NCBI GenBank assembly: GCA_017505535.1
Contig: JAFVPD010000030.1
Location: 248,001-312,000 of the forward strand
Direction: 5' to 3'
Length of the DNA stretch: 64,000 nt
DNA from: Muribaculaceae bacterium
GTDB taxonomy: Bacteria; Bacteroidota; Bacteroidia; Bacteroidales; Muribaculaceae
In this document: positions 34,901 to 42,911 of the stretch, one piece after another
Numbering within the stretch: the first letter of the stretch is position 1
Layout: every line of letters begins with the position of its first letter
The notes under the pieces: generated by a model
Databases searched by the model: none
What the model was told of the DNA's origin: nothing
Seen by the model: the letters and a program-made list of their open reading frames with translations, nothing else
Program-made: the position numbers and the translations under genes

Positions 34901-36130
34901 GGCACCAGTCAGCACACTAGTTCCAAATGTTGAATTTGTTCCACTGAGGTCAAATTTTGTAAATTGATCGGCATACATTTCACGTATTCCTTGTCCATCT
35001 TGCAACGTAACCCATGCAAATTTATAGAACCGGTTATCATAGTGATTATCGGCCAAATTAAAAATTATACCAGCTCCAGTCCCTTTATCATTATAGAGCA
35101 ACAACTTTTCACCACCTTGATTGTGCTCAGATGGCAATCTTGTCGTTTTATTCTTAAATGTATTCTCATTAATATTAATACTATAATTAACCGGAGTGAC
35201 TTGATTAGTTGAACCTTCTCCTCCCTGATATACTCTTATGAGCGGATAAAGCGAGTGTTGTCCATAGCAATTATCAAACTCATTGGCTATGATATTGGCA
35301 GTTGTTGAATTGGCAAATGCACTACGATAAAGCCCTATACAAAAATCTCCGTTGTTCCCTCCATCGGGAGCTGAATAGGTGGTTTTCCCCACATTTTTAA
35401 ACACGTTATTTTTAATATTGAGTGTTCCCTGAGCATTTGCAAAGTACACACTTGTTCCTCCATCAAAGAAATAATTGTCTTCCACAAGTGTTGAACCAAA
35501 TGCACCGCCAAAACCAATACAATTGGGATAGTGGGTAGCATCACCGGCAAAATAGTTATGTGAGACCTCACAATTTTTATATCTACACTGTGATGTTAGA
35601 GATGAAGCACTGGAATTAGCGACAACTTGCCCCAATTCAACAAGAGGAGTTGATGTCGAACGTTTAACAGTTGACTCAACAAAATAGTTATACAATATTT
35701 TGATATTGCTCAACGGAGCAGAATTAGTCCCATAATCTGACTCAATGCGACCATCACCAATAAATTTAAATCCATTTAAAACTATCGATGACGCATTTAT
35801 ATAAATTACACCCGTTATCGTTGATTCAGCCGCACGAGTTATAGTCCAATCGGAATATGCATTATTTCCTAAAAATGTTAATCCCGGAGTTGTAATTGTT
35901 ATATTAGCTGAATATGTACCTGGAGCAACATATACGAATGAATTTTCCTTGGGAGAAACATTAATAAACGATTCAAAGTCAGGAAAAGCACTAGTCCCAA
36001 CGACATAAGAAATTCCTTTATGTGTAATTACATCGCCTGCAGTTTTTGCATTTGAGTCTATCAAATAATTTGCTCCATGCACAGCATACACTCCTATGAG
36101 CATAATTAAGGTCAAAATTAATTTTTTCAT
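31994..36130 (-). CDS. Large secreted multidomain protein with a type IX secretion C-terminal domain
   Basis: 1378 residues from the ATG at 36130, which opens a normal signal peptide (MKKLILTLIMLIGVYAVHGA); an upstream in-frame start at 36187 would bury it. Residues about 20-350 resemble a right-handed beta-helix (repeated N-N-x-F-x-N turns and asparagine ladders). About 390-760 resembles a beta-propeller (QSFDIDPLTGDMYF, FQSFDIHGDYLYMLEG, GEPEGM) with some likeness to helveticin-J-type proteins. About 770-980 is two Ig-like repeats, then a second propeller (about 1000-1290). The last 75 residues (YIKIAGVEAVAIDLYSLMG to STHKIIL) fit a type A type IX sorting tail. It is probably displayed on the cell surface; the ligand is unknown. 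The domain calls are by eye. Confidence 0.75.
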   Translation of the reverse strand: MKKLILTLIMLIGVYAVHGANYLIDSNAKTAGDVITHKGISYVVGTSAFPDFESFINVSPKENSFVYVAPGTYSANITITTPGLTFLGNNAYSDWTITRAAESTITGVIYINASSIVLNGFKFIGDGRIESDYGTNSAPLSNIKILYNYFVESTVKRSTSTPLVELGQVVANSSASSLTSQCRYKNCEVSHNYFAGDATHYPNCIGFGGAFGSTLVEDNYFFDGGTSVYFANAQGTLNIKNNVFKNVGKTTYSAPDGGNNGDFCIGLYRSAFANSTTANIIANEFDNCYGQHSLYPLIRVYQGGEGSTNQVTPVNYSININENTFKNKTTRLPSEHNQGGEKLLLYNDKGTGAGIIFNLADNHYDNRFYKFAWVTLQDGQGIREMYADQFTKFDLSGTNSTFGTSVLTGADVANHATSVALGAVTVIQSFDIDPLTGDMYFIQRMNTSRNTSYNSLYGFASTHDGLTVTRVPCTAISGYNYTYSSKVQSMEIGYGGHGTNMCMVRDKNGQVWLWSGGKATLKDGDDTSTTTARFMFKNGSDINLDGTGNTDSAVEYFNVSGSNDYPACDEISRYLCVRTSGSGVNTYRIYDLDDALDGTKTLLKTVVLNIGDYVNTSISGDEGYNTWSFQSFDIHGDYLYMLEGVSEENSTTITSGDPTLVVTCYNWRSNQYCYRKRINFGRINNLFGEPEGMVIRPDQYGHASLFIAVVNGPSGSRKANVYKYVIDYHTSWDTTTATAVEKGDDTNTAGHFKSDYTAMNYTCDTQSISLSATDITESPSHKVTITNGEYIYGQWSGTISGPDGDAFSVNVASNNPFSTTATATVTFLPKEGRESYNASLRLHSPLASSNVESNDIVIPLTASYILPSTAPLLSTNKLTVSFKAGLGTSITESIAITGQNLTDYISLRLEGDGSDMFSISNELLDIAGGEVSITFSPTAPGTHDAKLIAASEGADDVIISLTGVAVEDVLVQNENVTHLNQVWNYSEISGNSANWITNGTQVTQDMALKDGKLYVVHRTANSDNKILIVDAYSGQKLSELNTEACNSGIYYLSAIEVLGDKVIACNLQTSISSPLIIYMWDDDQSEPVKLLETTERPEDAARIGDALSVSGDIANGKIWFSYGSNVFYYAVTNGVCATTPVVIPLTKDGASHNVANGVSSSNVTVEDDGSFWVSSKDNYAVHYNADGSYIEALSDSQLTNVAGTDTKLFTLGAKKYIAATNYLNQTNTSLSEGALRLLDATEGNTSATIVGTYPSAGLGTTRNTSYRNTICGEVTNTNFNLWVLVPLQGAAHYTFQHSTPTGVDQVASDYDVLVSVIDRYIKIAGVEAVAIDLYSLMGIHLLNAQQTNEVDASNLCRGAYIVAITDSKGNVSTHKIIL

Positions 36131-36227
36131 GATTATCAAATTAATTGGGTTGCAAAAAATAATATTTCTAATCACAAAAATAAACATTTATTTTTTCAAC
36201 CTACACAACCCTTTATATTTTTTGTAC

Positions 36228-36257
36228 AAAAAAAAGCCTGTCAACCCCTTGACAGAC
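36228..36257 (-). terminator. Rho-independent terminator of the thioredoxin-like gene (minus strand)
   Basis: Read on the minus strand, a stem centred on CTGTCAA/TTGACAG (about 10 bp with one G-U) and a 4-nt loop is followed by eight T residues. It lies 11 bp after the stop of the 36268-36762 gene. Confidence 0.85.
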
Positions 36258-36267
36258 TCTAATAACG

Positions 36268-36762
36268 TTAAAGACTAAACATTTCAGTCAAGTGCTTAAT
36301 AGTGGGATTTTTTGCTATTACTTGACCTTGAGGGTCAACAAGCAAAGTTTTAAATCCACGTTGCAGGTGATAATCCTTCATTAATTGAGCAGCATTATCG
36401 CCCATTGCATAAAATTGTGATTCGGGGTTTAATTTATCACGACGCACTATTTCTTCAAACAGACGTTCACTACAATCAAAATTAATAGCGATGTGACTAA
36501 ACTTGGTTTTTGAATCGCAATCATCAAACATGCGAGAATACTCCTTGCATGAAATTCGTGATTGAGCATCGGTTGATGACCAAAATGTCAGAAGTAAATA
36601 TTTACCTCTAAATTGGTCGAGCGATACAATTGTATCATTTTTCTCAACTTTCAAGAATGGAGCAGTGTGTCCTTCAACTGCATCAACCACCCTATCGGTA
36701 TGAGCCGATACTGAAACCAAATAAACCACGAAGATCACAATGACCAACATTGTTTTCTTCAT
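36268..36762 (-). CDS. Thioredoxin-like (TlpA/AhpC-TSA type) exported protein lacking CxxC
   Basis: 164 residues with an N-terminal signal (MKKTMLVIVIFVVYLVSVSA). The mature part begins with the TlpA-like VEGHTAPFLKVEKNDTIVSL and has the fold landmarks GKYLLLTFWSSTDAQSRISC and a cis-Pro region near TLLVDPQGQVIAKNP. Where active TlpA proteins carry W-C-x-x-C, this one has W-S-S-T-D, with one cysteine a few residues later. It is therefore unlikely to act as a disulfide reductase and may be a structural or substrate-binding member. It has its own promoter and terminator. Confidence 0.75.
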   Translation of the reverse strand: MKKTMLVIVIFVVYLVSVSAHTDRVVDAVEGHTAPFLKVEKNDTIVSLDQFRGKYLLLTFWSSTDAQSRISCKEYSRMFDDCDSKTKFSHIAINFDCSERLFEEIVRRDKLNPESQFYAMGDNAAQLMKDYHLQRGFKTLLVDPQGQVIAKNPTIKHLTEMFSL

Positions 36763-36888
36763 TTGAAATCGTTTATGTTTACACTAAAGATTCAGCATGA
36801 TTTTATCTGAAAATATCATCTCACACCAAACCTTTGCCGATTTTCGGCCAATGAGCCATCTCTATGGCATCATGCTTAAAAAGCGGTG

Positions 36889-36920
36889 CAAAGTTACAAA
36901 TTATTTGCGACACAGCCAAA
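36889..36920 (-). promoter_or_regulatory. Promoter for the thioredoxin-like gene (minus strand)
   Basis: On the minus strand: TTTG (36920-36917), a 20-bp spacer and TAACTTTG (36896-36889), a full consensus match. The start at 36762 leaves a leader of about 120 nt that contains a small GGCCGA/TCGGC hairpin (near 36838-36850). Confidence 0.7.
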
Positions 36921-37012
36921 TAGGGGCTTATCAGGCTTAGGATTTAAAGGCATCACAAAGCCCAAAACTAAGACCAGAAAAAAGGATTGGCCGATTGTTA
37001 AACAATCTGAAT

Positions 37013-37993
37013 TTACTCGCTTGCTTTATATTTTGAGTCAATCAAACTGCGATTTTCGGCATAAAAAGCAGGCGACAACAACCACGATAATTTCACATCG
37101 GAATGACTTTGGATATAGCTTAATAGAATTTTATAACCTATATATCGCGCAACTCGTCCCGGGCATTCTTGGTGGAGCAATGTTGTAGCCGGTGATGGAT
37201 TAAACAGTCTCACTGCATCAACTTGTGATGATGAATATAGCAACTCGCGCGCAATCATTGCTTTCCAAAGGTGCGACTCGTTTTCTTCGACCCATTCAAG
37301 TTGAGAAGCGGTGTAACCCAATGCTTCAGAAAGACTCGCTTGTGGAACTAATTGCATTATTCCATACACCACAGCTCCTTCATAGAGCATACGATTTAGG
37401 ACAGTAGCATTATCCACTATATTAAACGGAGATTGTTGTCTTATCAATACCTCAGCAACATCATACGGCAAATGTTGCGGCGTTTTAACTTGGCGTTGGT
37501 ATTCTTCAAAATAACTATACCCTTTATAGTTTTCACCCAAATAATGGTTAAGACCTACGAACATCAATGTGTCGGATATAAAAATCGACTGATTATAGGG
37601 CGACACAACTGCTACATTTAAAAGAGGCCTATATCCCGAGAATGATTGAGACATATTTTCATCGACCTGAGCCAAAACCGACTCCAAAGAGTCTATACAT
37701 AGAAACATAGCGTCAACGTCGGGCAAAAACATTGTCATAGCTTTTGAGTCCGAATAGGCATTGATAATTTCATTACTCAATGTATCCACCCCTTGAAGTT
37801 CAAACCATTTTTTGACAGCATGTAATTCCGCCTTTTCTAAAGAAATCACAGAGTCATTGTCCGAAGCCGAATAGGTCGCCAACGACTTATCAAGACGCAA
37901 AAATTTCTTAGGAGAGGCTTGTTGGCGAGAAACATTGGTACAACCGACAACAAACAATGCTAATAATAGTATGTAAAATTCTATTCTTTTCAT
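37013..37993 (-). CDS. GldB-like lipoprotein
   Basis: 326 residues with a lipoprotein signal: MKRIEFYILLLALFVVGC, where the cysteine after LFVVG would be acylated. The rest matches the GldB-type layout: a core with FLPDVDAMFLCIDSLE and LMFVGLNHYLGENYKGYSYF and a helical C-terminal half with YEGAVVYGIMQ. GldB is a gliding-motility lipoprotein in Flavobacteria, but relatives occur in non-gliding Bacteroidales, where its role is unclear. Assignment is by overall resemblance. Confidence 0.7.
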   Translation of the reverse strand: MKRIEFYILLLALFVVGCTNVSRQQASPKKFLRLDKSLATYSASDNDSVISLEKAELHAVKKWFELQGVDTLSNEIINAYSDSKAMTMFLPDVDAMFLCIDSLESVLAQVDENMSQSFSGYRPLLNVAVVSPYNQSIFISDTLMFVGLNHYLGENYKGYSYFEEYQRQVKTPQHLPYDVAEVLIRQQSPFNIVDNATVLNRMLYEGAVVYGIMQLVPQASLSEALGYTASQLEWVEENESHLWKAMIARELLYSSSQVDAVRLFNPSPATTLLHQECPGRVARYIGYKILLSYIQSHSDVKLSWLLSPAFYAENRSLIDSKYKASE

Positions 37994-38123
37994 AAATCAA
38001 ATTTACAGCAAATTTACCACATAAATTCATCACAACCGCCAATTTAATGTCCTAAAATTCCATATTATATCATTATCGATGGTAAAAAGTGTTATAGTTT
38101 ACTCAAAATCGGTCTTAAATTCG

Positions 38124-38131
38124 TAAATTTG
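38124..38131 (+). promoter_or_regulatory. Bacteroidota -7 element (TAAATTTG) for the amidase gene
   Basis: TAAATTTG fits TAnnTTTG, 16 bp before the ATG at 38148. The -33 element is not clear. Confidence 0.5.
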
Positions 38132-38147
38132 CAGTAATTTATAAATA

Positions 38148-39224
38148 ATGCGTCAAATAAATATCTACATAACAACATTTATCATATTGACATTTTTGGC
38201 ACTATCATTTAGTGTCAACGCCAATGACTTTGTAGTTGTGCTTGACGCAGGTCATGGGGGAAAAGATTATGGCGCTTTGGGCGTCTCGGCCAGAGAAAAG
38301 GATATTAATTTATCTGTCGCAAAACTTCTCGGTCAAATGATAAATGACAATATTAACAATGTGAAAGTTGTATATACTCGCGATGACGATCGATTCCTTA
38401 CGCTTCAAAAACGAGCCCAAATAGCCAATGAGGCCAATGGAGATTTATTCATTTCCATTCACACAAATTCCCTTGATAAACGAAACAAAAAGCGCAAAAC
38501 AATTGCCGGAGCCTCAGTATACACTTTAGGGCTACATCGCACCGACGAGAACTTAGAAGTTGCAAAACGTGAAAATGCCGTAATAGAACTTGAAGAGGAT
38601 TACTCAACATCATATAGTGGATTTGACCCAAATTCGGCCGAATCCTACATCATTTTTGAGTTAAACCAAAATAAACACCTTGAACAAAGTGTGGAATTGG
38701 CAAGCGCCATTCAGCAACAATTCATAACCACTGCAGGGCGAAAAAATCGCGGAGTGAGACAAGCCGGATTTCTTGTACTCGCAGAAACAAGCATGCCAGG
38801 CGTTCTTGTGGAACTTGATTTTATTTGCAACCCCACTCAAGAAAAATTTCTTGCATCAAAAAGTGGCCAGAAAAAGCTTGCAAAAGCAATTTTCAACGCG
38901 TTCAAAGAGTACATCTCACACTACAACATCGACTCAAAGGCCAAAGACATAAAGCTCGCTCAAAACAACGATAACTTAACCACAAGCGATGATGGCAATA
39001 TCGTGTACAAGATACAATTTATGTCAGCATCAAAAAAAGTGGGAAGCAAGAAATTGTTTAAAGGACTTGACCCAATTGATTTTTATAAAGATGGAGCTAC
39101 ATATAAATACACTTATGGCAGAACAGCATCAATGCAAGATGCTCAAAAAATGCTCCAAAAAGTCAGAGAAAAATTTCCTGATGCTTTTATTATAAAATTT
39201 CAAAATGGCAAACGTATTAAATAA
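38148..39224 (+). CDS. N-acetylmuramoyl-L-alanine amidase (Amidase_3) with a C-terminal SPOR-like domain
   Basis: 358 residues. A signal peptide (to about residue 25) is followed by the Amidase_3 domain with zinc ligands in VVVLDAGHGGKD (H36), the Glu in SAREKDINLSV, and the His in FISIHTNS; the catalytic Glu is in VLVELDFICN. It cleaves the bond between muramic acid and the stem peptide during cell separation. The last 75 residues (IVYKIQFMSASKKVG to FQNGKRI) have the SPOR strand-helix pattern that binds denuded glycan at the septum. An MCE-family gene follows 30 bp later. Confidence 0.9.
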   Translation: MRQINIYITTFIILTFLALSFSVNANDFVVVLDAGHGGKDYGALGVSAREKDINLSVAKLLGQMINDNINNVKVVYTRDDDRFLTLQKRAQIANEANGDLFISIHTNSLDKRNKKRKTIAGASVYTLGLHRTDENLEVAKRENAVIELEEDYSTSYSGFDPNSAESYIIFELNQNKHLEQSVELASAIQQQFITTAGRKNRGVRQAGFLVLAETSMPGVLVELDFICNPTQEKFLASKSGQKKLAKAIFNAFKEYISHYNIDSKAKDIKLAQNNDNLTTSDDGNIVYKIQFMSASKKVGSKKLFKGLDPIDFYKDGATYKYTYGRTASMQDAQKMLQKVREKFPDAFIIKFQNGKRIK

Positions 39225-39254
39225 CTCAGAAATAATATAGAACAACAAATAACA

Positions 39255-40142
39255 ATGAAAAAGAAATTCTCAAAAGAGGTGATTATAGGTATCACCGTGT
39301 TAGCATCGTTACTAATCCTATTTTTTGGCATTGACTATCTCAAAGGTATTAATGTATTTAAAGCCGCAAACTATTATTATGTGTCATACACCAATGTATC
39401 AGGACTGACAGTCTCTTCGCCCGTTACTGTAAATGGGTTTAAAGTTGGACTCGTTAGAGACATACAATATGAATATGACAATCCCGGACACGTTTTAGTA
39501 GAACTAAGCCTTGACAAACAACTCAAAGTACCCCATGGCACAGAAGCTCTAATCACTACCGACATGCTTGGAACTGCCACAGTAGTTCTAAACATGAACG
39601 ACACCACTTCGTTCCACAATGTTGGAGATAAACTAATAGGTAAAACACCTGCTGGTCTAATGGACAATATTTCATCACAACTCATGCCCATTATGCCTAA
39701 AATAGACTCTCTTCTTACAGCGGTAAATACTCTTGCTTCTGACCCTGCATTATTAAATTCTGTGCGCAGATTAGATAATATCACTGCAAACTTAGAAACA
39801 AGTAGCGCTCTTTTATCAAAAATGATGAATAACATGTCTCCTACATTAAACAATGTAGAACAAATTTCATCAAATCTCAATAAGATCACTAACGACCTAA
39901 ATGCTGTTACAGCCGAACTTAAAGAGATGCCTATTGACGAGACTATGAATAATGTATATACTACAACAGAAAACGTCAAGACTCTAACAAATAAGCTTAA
40001 CAGTCCGAATTCATCTTTAGGCCTACTACTCAACGATGACGCTCTATACAAAAACATGAGTTCAACAATGAGTAATCTTGATTCTCTATTCATTGATATC
40101 AAGAAAAATCCTAAACGTTATATCAGCATCAAGTTGCTCTAA
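39255..40142 (+). CDS. MCE/MlaD family lipid-transport protein
   Basis: 295 residues. One N-terminal membrane helix (about 9-28) then an MCE domain (about 35-115) with VSGLTVSSPVTVNGFKVGLV and LVELSLDKQLKVPHGTEALI, followed by a long helical region (about 130-260) with LNSVRRLDNITANLETS, similar to MlaD and Ttg2C proteins. MlaD binds phospholipids and works with an ABC transporter to traffic lipids between membranes; the ATPase and permease partners are not in this window. A strong terminator follows. Confidence 0.88.
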   Translation: MKKKFSKEVIIGITVLASLLILFFGIDYLKGINVFKAANYYYVSYTNVSGLTVSSPVTVNGFKVGLVRDIQYEYDNPGHVLVELSLDKQLKVPHGTEALITTDMLGTATVVLNMNDTTSFHNVGDKLIGKTPAGLMDNISSQLMPIMPKIDSLLTAVNTLASDPALLNSVRRLDNITANLETSSALLSKMMNNMSPTLNNVEQISSNLNKITNDLNAVTAELKEMPIDETMNNVYTTTENVKTLTNKLNSPNSSLGLLLNDDALYKNMSSTMSNLDSLFIDIKKNPKRYISIKLL

Positions 40143-40183
40143 GTCCGAAAAGACGTTATTTAAAACGATTCTAAATAACACAT

Positions 40184-40226
40184 AAAGGGCTGATAATTCT
40201 CAAAACTTAAGATTAATCAGCCCTTT
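40184..40226 (+). terminator. Terminator after the MCE gene
   Basis: 11 bp of perfect pairing (40184-40194 with 40216-40226) with a 21-nt loop, ending in CCCTTTCTCT. Confidence 0.65.
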
Positions 40227-40410
40227 CTCTAATAAAGAGGTTAATCCAATACTTTAATTTCGCACAAACATTTTTCCGCAACAAGTCTATGAATCAACAC
40301 AATAGCCACCAAAACATATAATAAACATTTAAGGAAATCGTAAGTTCCTCATAACCCATTGAATTTCAGTATAGTTGCATTATAATTATAAATTCCAAAT
40401 ATTTTTGAGG
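40227..40410. other. AT-rich non-coding gap upstream of dnaA
   Basis: Part of the 334-bp stretch (40143-40476) with no gene. It is AT-rich and contains neither clear DnaA boxes nor small ORFs; only the terminator before it and the dnaA promoter after it were recognised. Confidence 0.5.
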
Positions 40411-40441
40411 TTGTTTTTTCTTTAATTTTACTCTAAATTTG
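40411..40441 (+). promoter_or_regulatory. Promoter for dnaA
   Basis: TTG (40411-40413), a 20-bp spacer and TAAATTTG (40434-40441). The expected start is about 30 nt before the ATG at 40477. Confidence 0.6.
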
Positions 40442-40476
40442 CATTGGAAAAATTAGCCTAAAATTTAAAACAATCA

Positions 40477-41862
40477 ATGGAACTAACCCACACCCAATTA
40501 TGGGACAAATGTCTCCAAATATTTAGAGACAACCTATCAGAAGAACAATATAACGCCTGGTTTAAAGGTATTACTTGCGAGAGTTATCAAAACGATGAGC
40601 TCAAGATAGTTGTACCATCACCATATTTTGTTGAACATCTTGAACAACGCTTCCTAAAACTTATAGCAGCGGTAATACGTAAGGTTTATGGAGAGAACGT
40701 TAAGTTGTTCTATGCATTTGATCAAGTGGGAAATGATCCATCTACAGGCGTCACCATTAAAAGTGCCAATCCAAGCACAAAGGTAAAACCTGACGCAAAG
40801 TCAACGGCTAATCCTTTCCAAAAACAAGAAGTGGAAGATGTTGACTCTCAACTAAATCCCAAGTGCACATTTGAGAACTACTGCAAGGGTGGCAGCAATC
40901 AAATCGCACGATCAATTGGCGAAGCTATTGCCAACGACCCAAAATGCAAAACATTCAACCCGTTATTTATATATGGTCCAACAGGTGTCGGCAAAACCCA
41001 CTTGATACAAGCCATCGGAATACGCATAAAAGAATCTAATCCTCAAAGCAGAGTACTATATATTACAGCGCGACTTTTTGAAAGCCAATACACCGCTGCA
41101 GTATGCCGTAAACAAGTAAATGAATTCATCAATTTCTACCAAAGTATTGATGTCCTAATCATTGACGACATACAAGACCTCATTGGCAAGACCCAAACTC
41201 AAAATACATTCTTCCATATATTCAACCACTTGCACCAAAACCAAAAACAGCTCATTCTCACAAGCGACTGTTGCCCGGCTCAAATGGAAGGAATGGAAGC
41301 TCGCCTACTATCTCGTTTCAAATGGGGTATGACAGCGGAACTTTCTCGTCCCGACTACGAACTACGCCGTGATGTGCTGACTCAAAAAGCACAACAAGAT
41401 GGTTTATCAATCCCGGCTGATGTATTGGAGTACATTGCTTCAAATGTCACTGACAGCATTAGAGAACTTGAAGGAATAGTCGTATCCCTCATGGCACACT
41501 CAATAGTACTCAAGCAAGACATATCTATTGATTTAGCTCGCAACGTTCTTTCAAATGCAGTAAAAATCTCTCGCAAACAAATCAACTTTGAGATGATTAC
41601 TCAAGAAGTTTGCGCTTATTATAAAATAGAGCCAGACCAATTGTTCACCAAATCTCGAAAACGTGAAATTTCCGATGCTCGCCAAATGGTTATGTATATG
41701 GCTAAAAAGCACGGGAAAATGCTATTGACCACAATTGGCACCCGTCTTTCTCGTACTCATGCAACAGTACTATATGCTTGCAAGAACATTGAAGAAAGAC
41801 TTCCAATTGAAAAGCAACTACAAGATGATGTAGCAGCTATAGAAAAAGCCCTACTCTCCTAA
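40477..41862 (+). CDS. dnaA: Chromosomal replication initiator protein DnaA
   Basis: 461 residues. Domain I (1-80) with the helicase-loading face, a variable linker (about 82-125), then the AAA+ core with Walker A GPTGVGKT (167-174), the DnaA signature IIDDIQDL (Walker B), sensor LSRFKWG and an arginine-finger region, and domain IV with the DNA-binding signature RTHATVLYACK. It binds DnaA boxes at the origin and melts it. All motifs are intact. It is monocistronic by appearance: a terminator precedes it and a convergent nitroreductase follows. Confidence 0.97.
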   Translation: MELTHTQLWDKCLQIFRDNLSEEQYNAWFKGITCESYQNDELKIVVPSPYFVEHLEQRFLKLIAAVIRKVYGENVKLFYAFDQVGNDPSTGVTIKSANPSTKVKPDAKSTANPFQKQEVEDVDSQLNPKCTFENYCKGGSNQIARSIGEAIANDPKCKTFNPLFIYGPTGVGKTHLIQAIGIRIKESNPQSRVLYITARLFESQYTAAVCRKQVNEFINFYQSIDVLIIDDIQDLIGKTQTQNTFFHIFNHLHQNQKQLILTSDCCPAQMEGMEARLLSRFKWGMTAELSRPDYELRRDVLTQKAQQDGLSIPADVLEYIASNVTDSIRELEGIVVSLMAHSIVLKQDISIDLARNVLSNAVKISRKQINFEMITQEVCAYYKIEPDQLFTKSRKREISDARQMVMYMAKKHGKMLLTTIGTRLSRTHATVLYACKNIEERLPIEKQLQDDVAAIEKALLS

Positions 41863-41866
41863 TTTA

Positions 41867-42619
41867 TCATTTAGGGAATTCAAAGCCTTTTTCCTCTATA
41901 AAATCTCGATAAATCTTAGAAAAGCAATCGTTCGCCTCTCGTGTATATCTCACATCGGTAAACACTTGGGCTAACGTTTGTTTTTTATTTTCAGCCACAA
42001 AACGTTTGCTGTCGTCCCGAGCCTCTTTTTCAGCATATAATTTTGCGACAAATTCATCGGAATAATCATCATATCGTTCACAATGAATAATACCTTCAAC
42101 GGGAATGCGATCACTGACTACAGACTCACCCTCGGGATAACCAACCGTCAATGTAACAACAGGAACAACCCTATCAGGCAGTTGCAATACTTCTGCAATT
42201 TCAGGAGCATTATAAGTAGTAGTACCCAAATAGCAACACCCCAACCCTTTCATCTCTGCGATAGTACAAAATTGTTGAGCAAAAATTACAGTGTCAAGCA
42301 CCGCTGTCATAAACGATTGAAAATTCTTATACCCGGGAACAGCATTACTTATTTCACACCAATGTTCAAAGCGATTAAAATCGGCACAGAACGTTAGCAC
42401 GACACTACAATTTTTCACCACAGGTTGATTAAAATGAGCAGGAGCCAACAAAGCTTTAGCCTCATCTGAGCGCGTCACGACTACACTATATAATTGCATA
42501 TTGCCGGTAGTAGGCGCATGACTTGCACCCTCAATCATTTCGCGAAGCAATTCATCATCGACTTGCTTCTGGCTGTATCGTCTTATAGTACGACGATTAA
42601 AAAAATAGTCATCTATCAT
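41867..42619 (-). CDS. Nitroreductase family FMN oxidoreductase
   Basis: 250 residues from the ATG at 42619; a TTG two codons upstream is less likely. The FMN-binding opening FNRRTIRRYSQKQV, SHAPTTGNMQLYS and the C-terminal VVPVVTLTVGYPEGE are typical of the NfsA/FRP-like branch. The longer C-terminal helical part (about 185-250) supports the NfsA-type rather than the shorter NfsB-type fold. It reduces flavin or nitro and quinone substrates with NAD(P)H. It is convergent with dnaA with only 4 bp between stops. Confidence 0.85.
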   Translation of the reverse strand: MIDDYFFNRRTIRRYSQKQVDDELLREMIEGASHAPTTGNMQLYSVVVTRSDEAKALLAPAHFNQPVVKNCSVVLTFCADFNRFEHWCEISNAVPGYKNFQSFMTAVLDTVIFAQQFCTIAEMKGLGCCYLGTTTYNAPEIAEVLQLPDRVVPVVTLTVGYPEGESVVSDRIPVEGIIHCERYDDYSDEFVAKLYAEKEARDDSKRFVAENKKQTLAQVFTDVRYTREANDCFSKIYRDFIEEKGFEFPK

Positions 42620-42911
42620 AAACAATCAATTATTTTTCAAAATTAATATAAATTCGCGAAACAACACAAGTCAACAATCAAGAAGTTTTCAACATTTTTC
42701 ATTTTGGAAAACTTCAGCCATATATCAAAAATGCTAAATGCCTTATAATGCACGTTTTAGCAAAATGTTTTGGAAAACTTATCTACAAAAGCAAAATTAA
42801 TTACTAAAAAATTTTGTCACATCAAATATTTTAGCAAAATTTGCAACGTGAAAATTTTAGGCTAACAACTTTTCTCTTTAATCATCAAAAATCACTAACT
42901 AAATAAATATC
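42620..42911. other. AT-rich non-coding gap with repeated motifs upstream of nrdJ; possible origin region
   Basis: No ORF. Two copies of TTTTGGAAAACTT (42702-42714 and 42768-42780), an inverted half copy AAGTTTTC (42683-42690), and two copies of TTTTAGCAAAAT (42755-42766, 42829-42840). TTATCTACA (42779-42787) is one base from the DnaA box TTATCCACA. Close to dnaA, so an origin is possible; equally the repeats may be regulator sites for nrdJ. No cobalamin riboswitch features were recognised. Confidence 0.3.

Noticed and set aside
36886..37188. Plus-strand 100-residue ORF
   Set aside because: It overlaps the 3' end of the GldB-like gene on the other strand and a minus-strand promoter; no protein-like features.
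42620..42911. Cobalamin riboswitch upstream of nrdJ
   Set aside because: No B12-box-like sequence or the long folded leader expected of this riboswitch was found in the gap.
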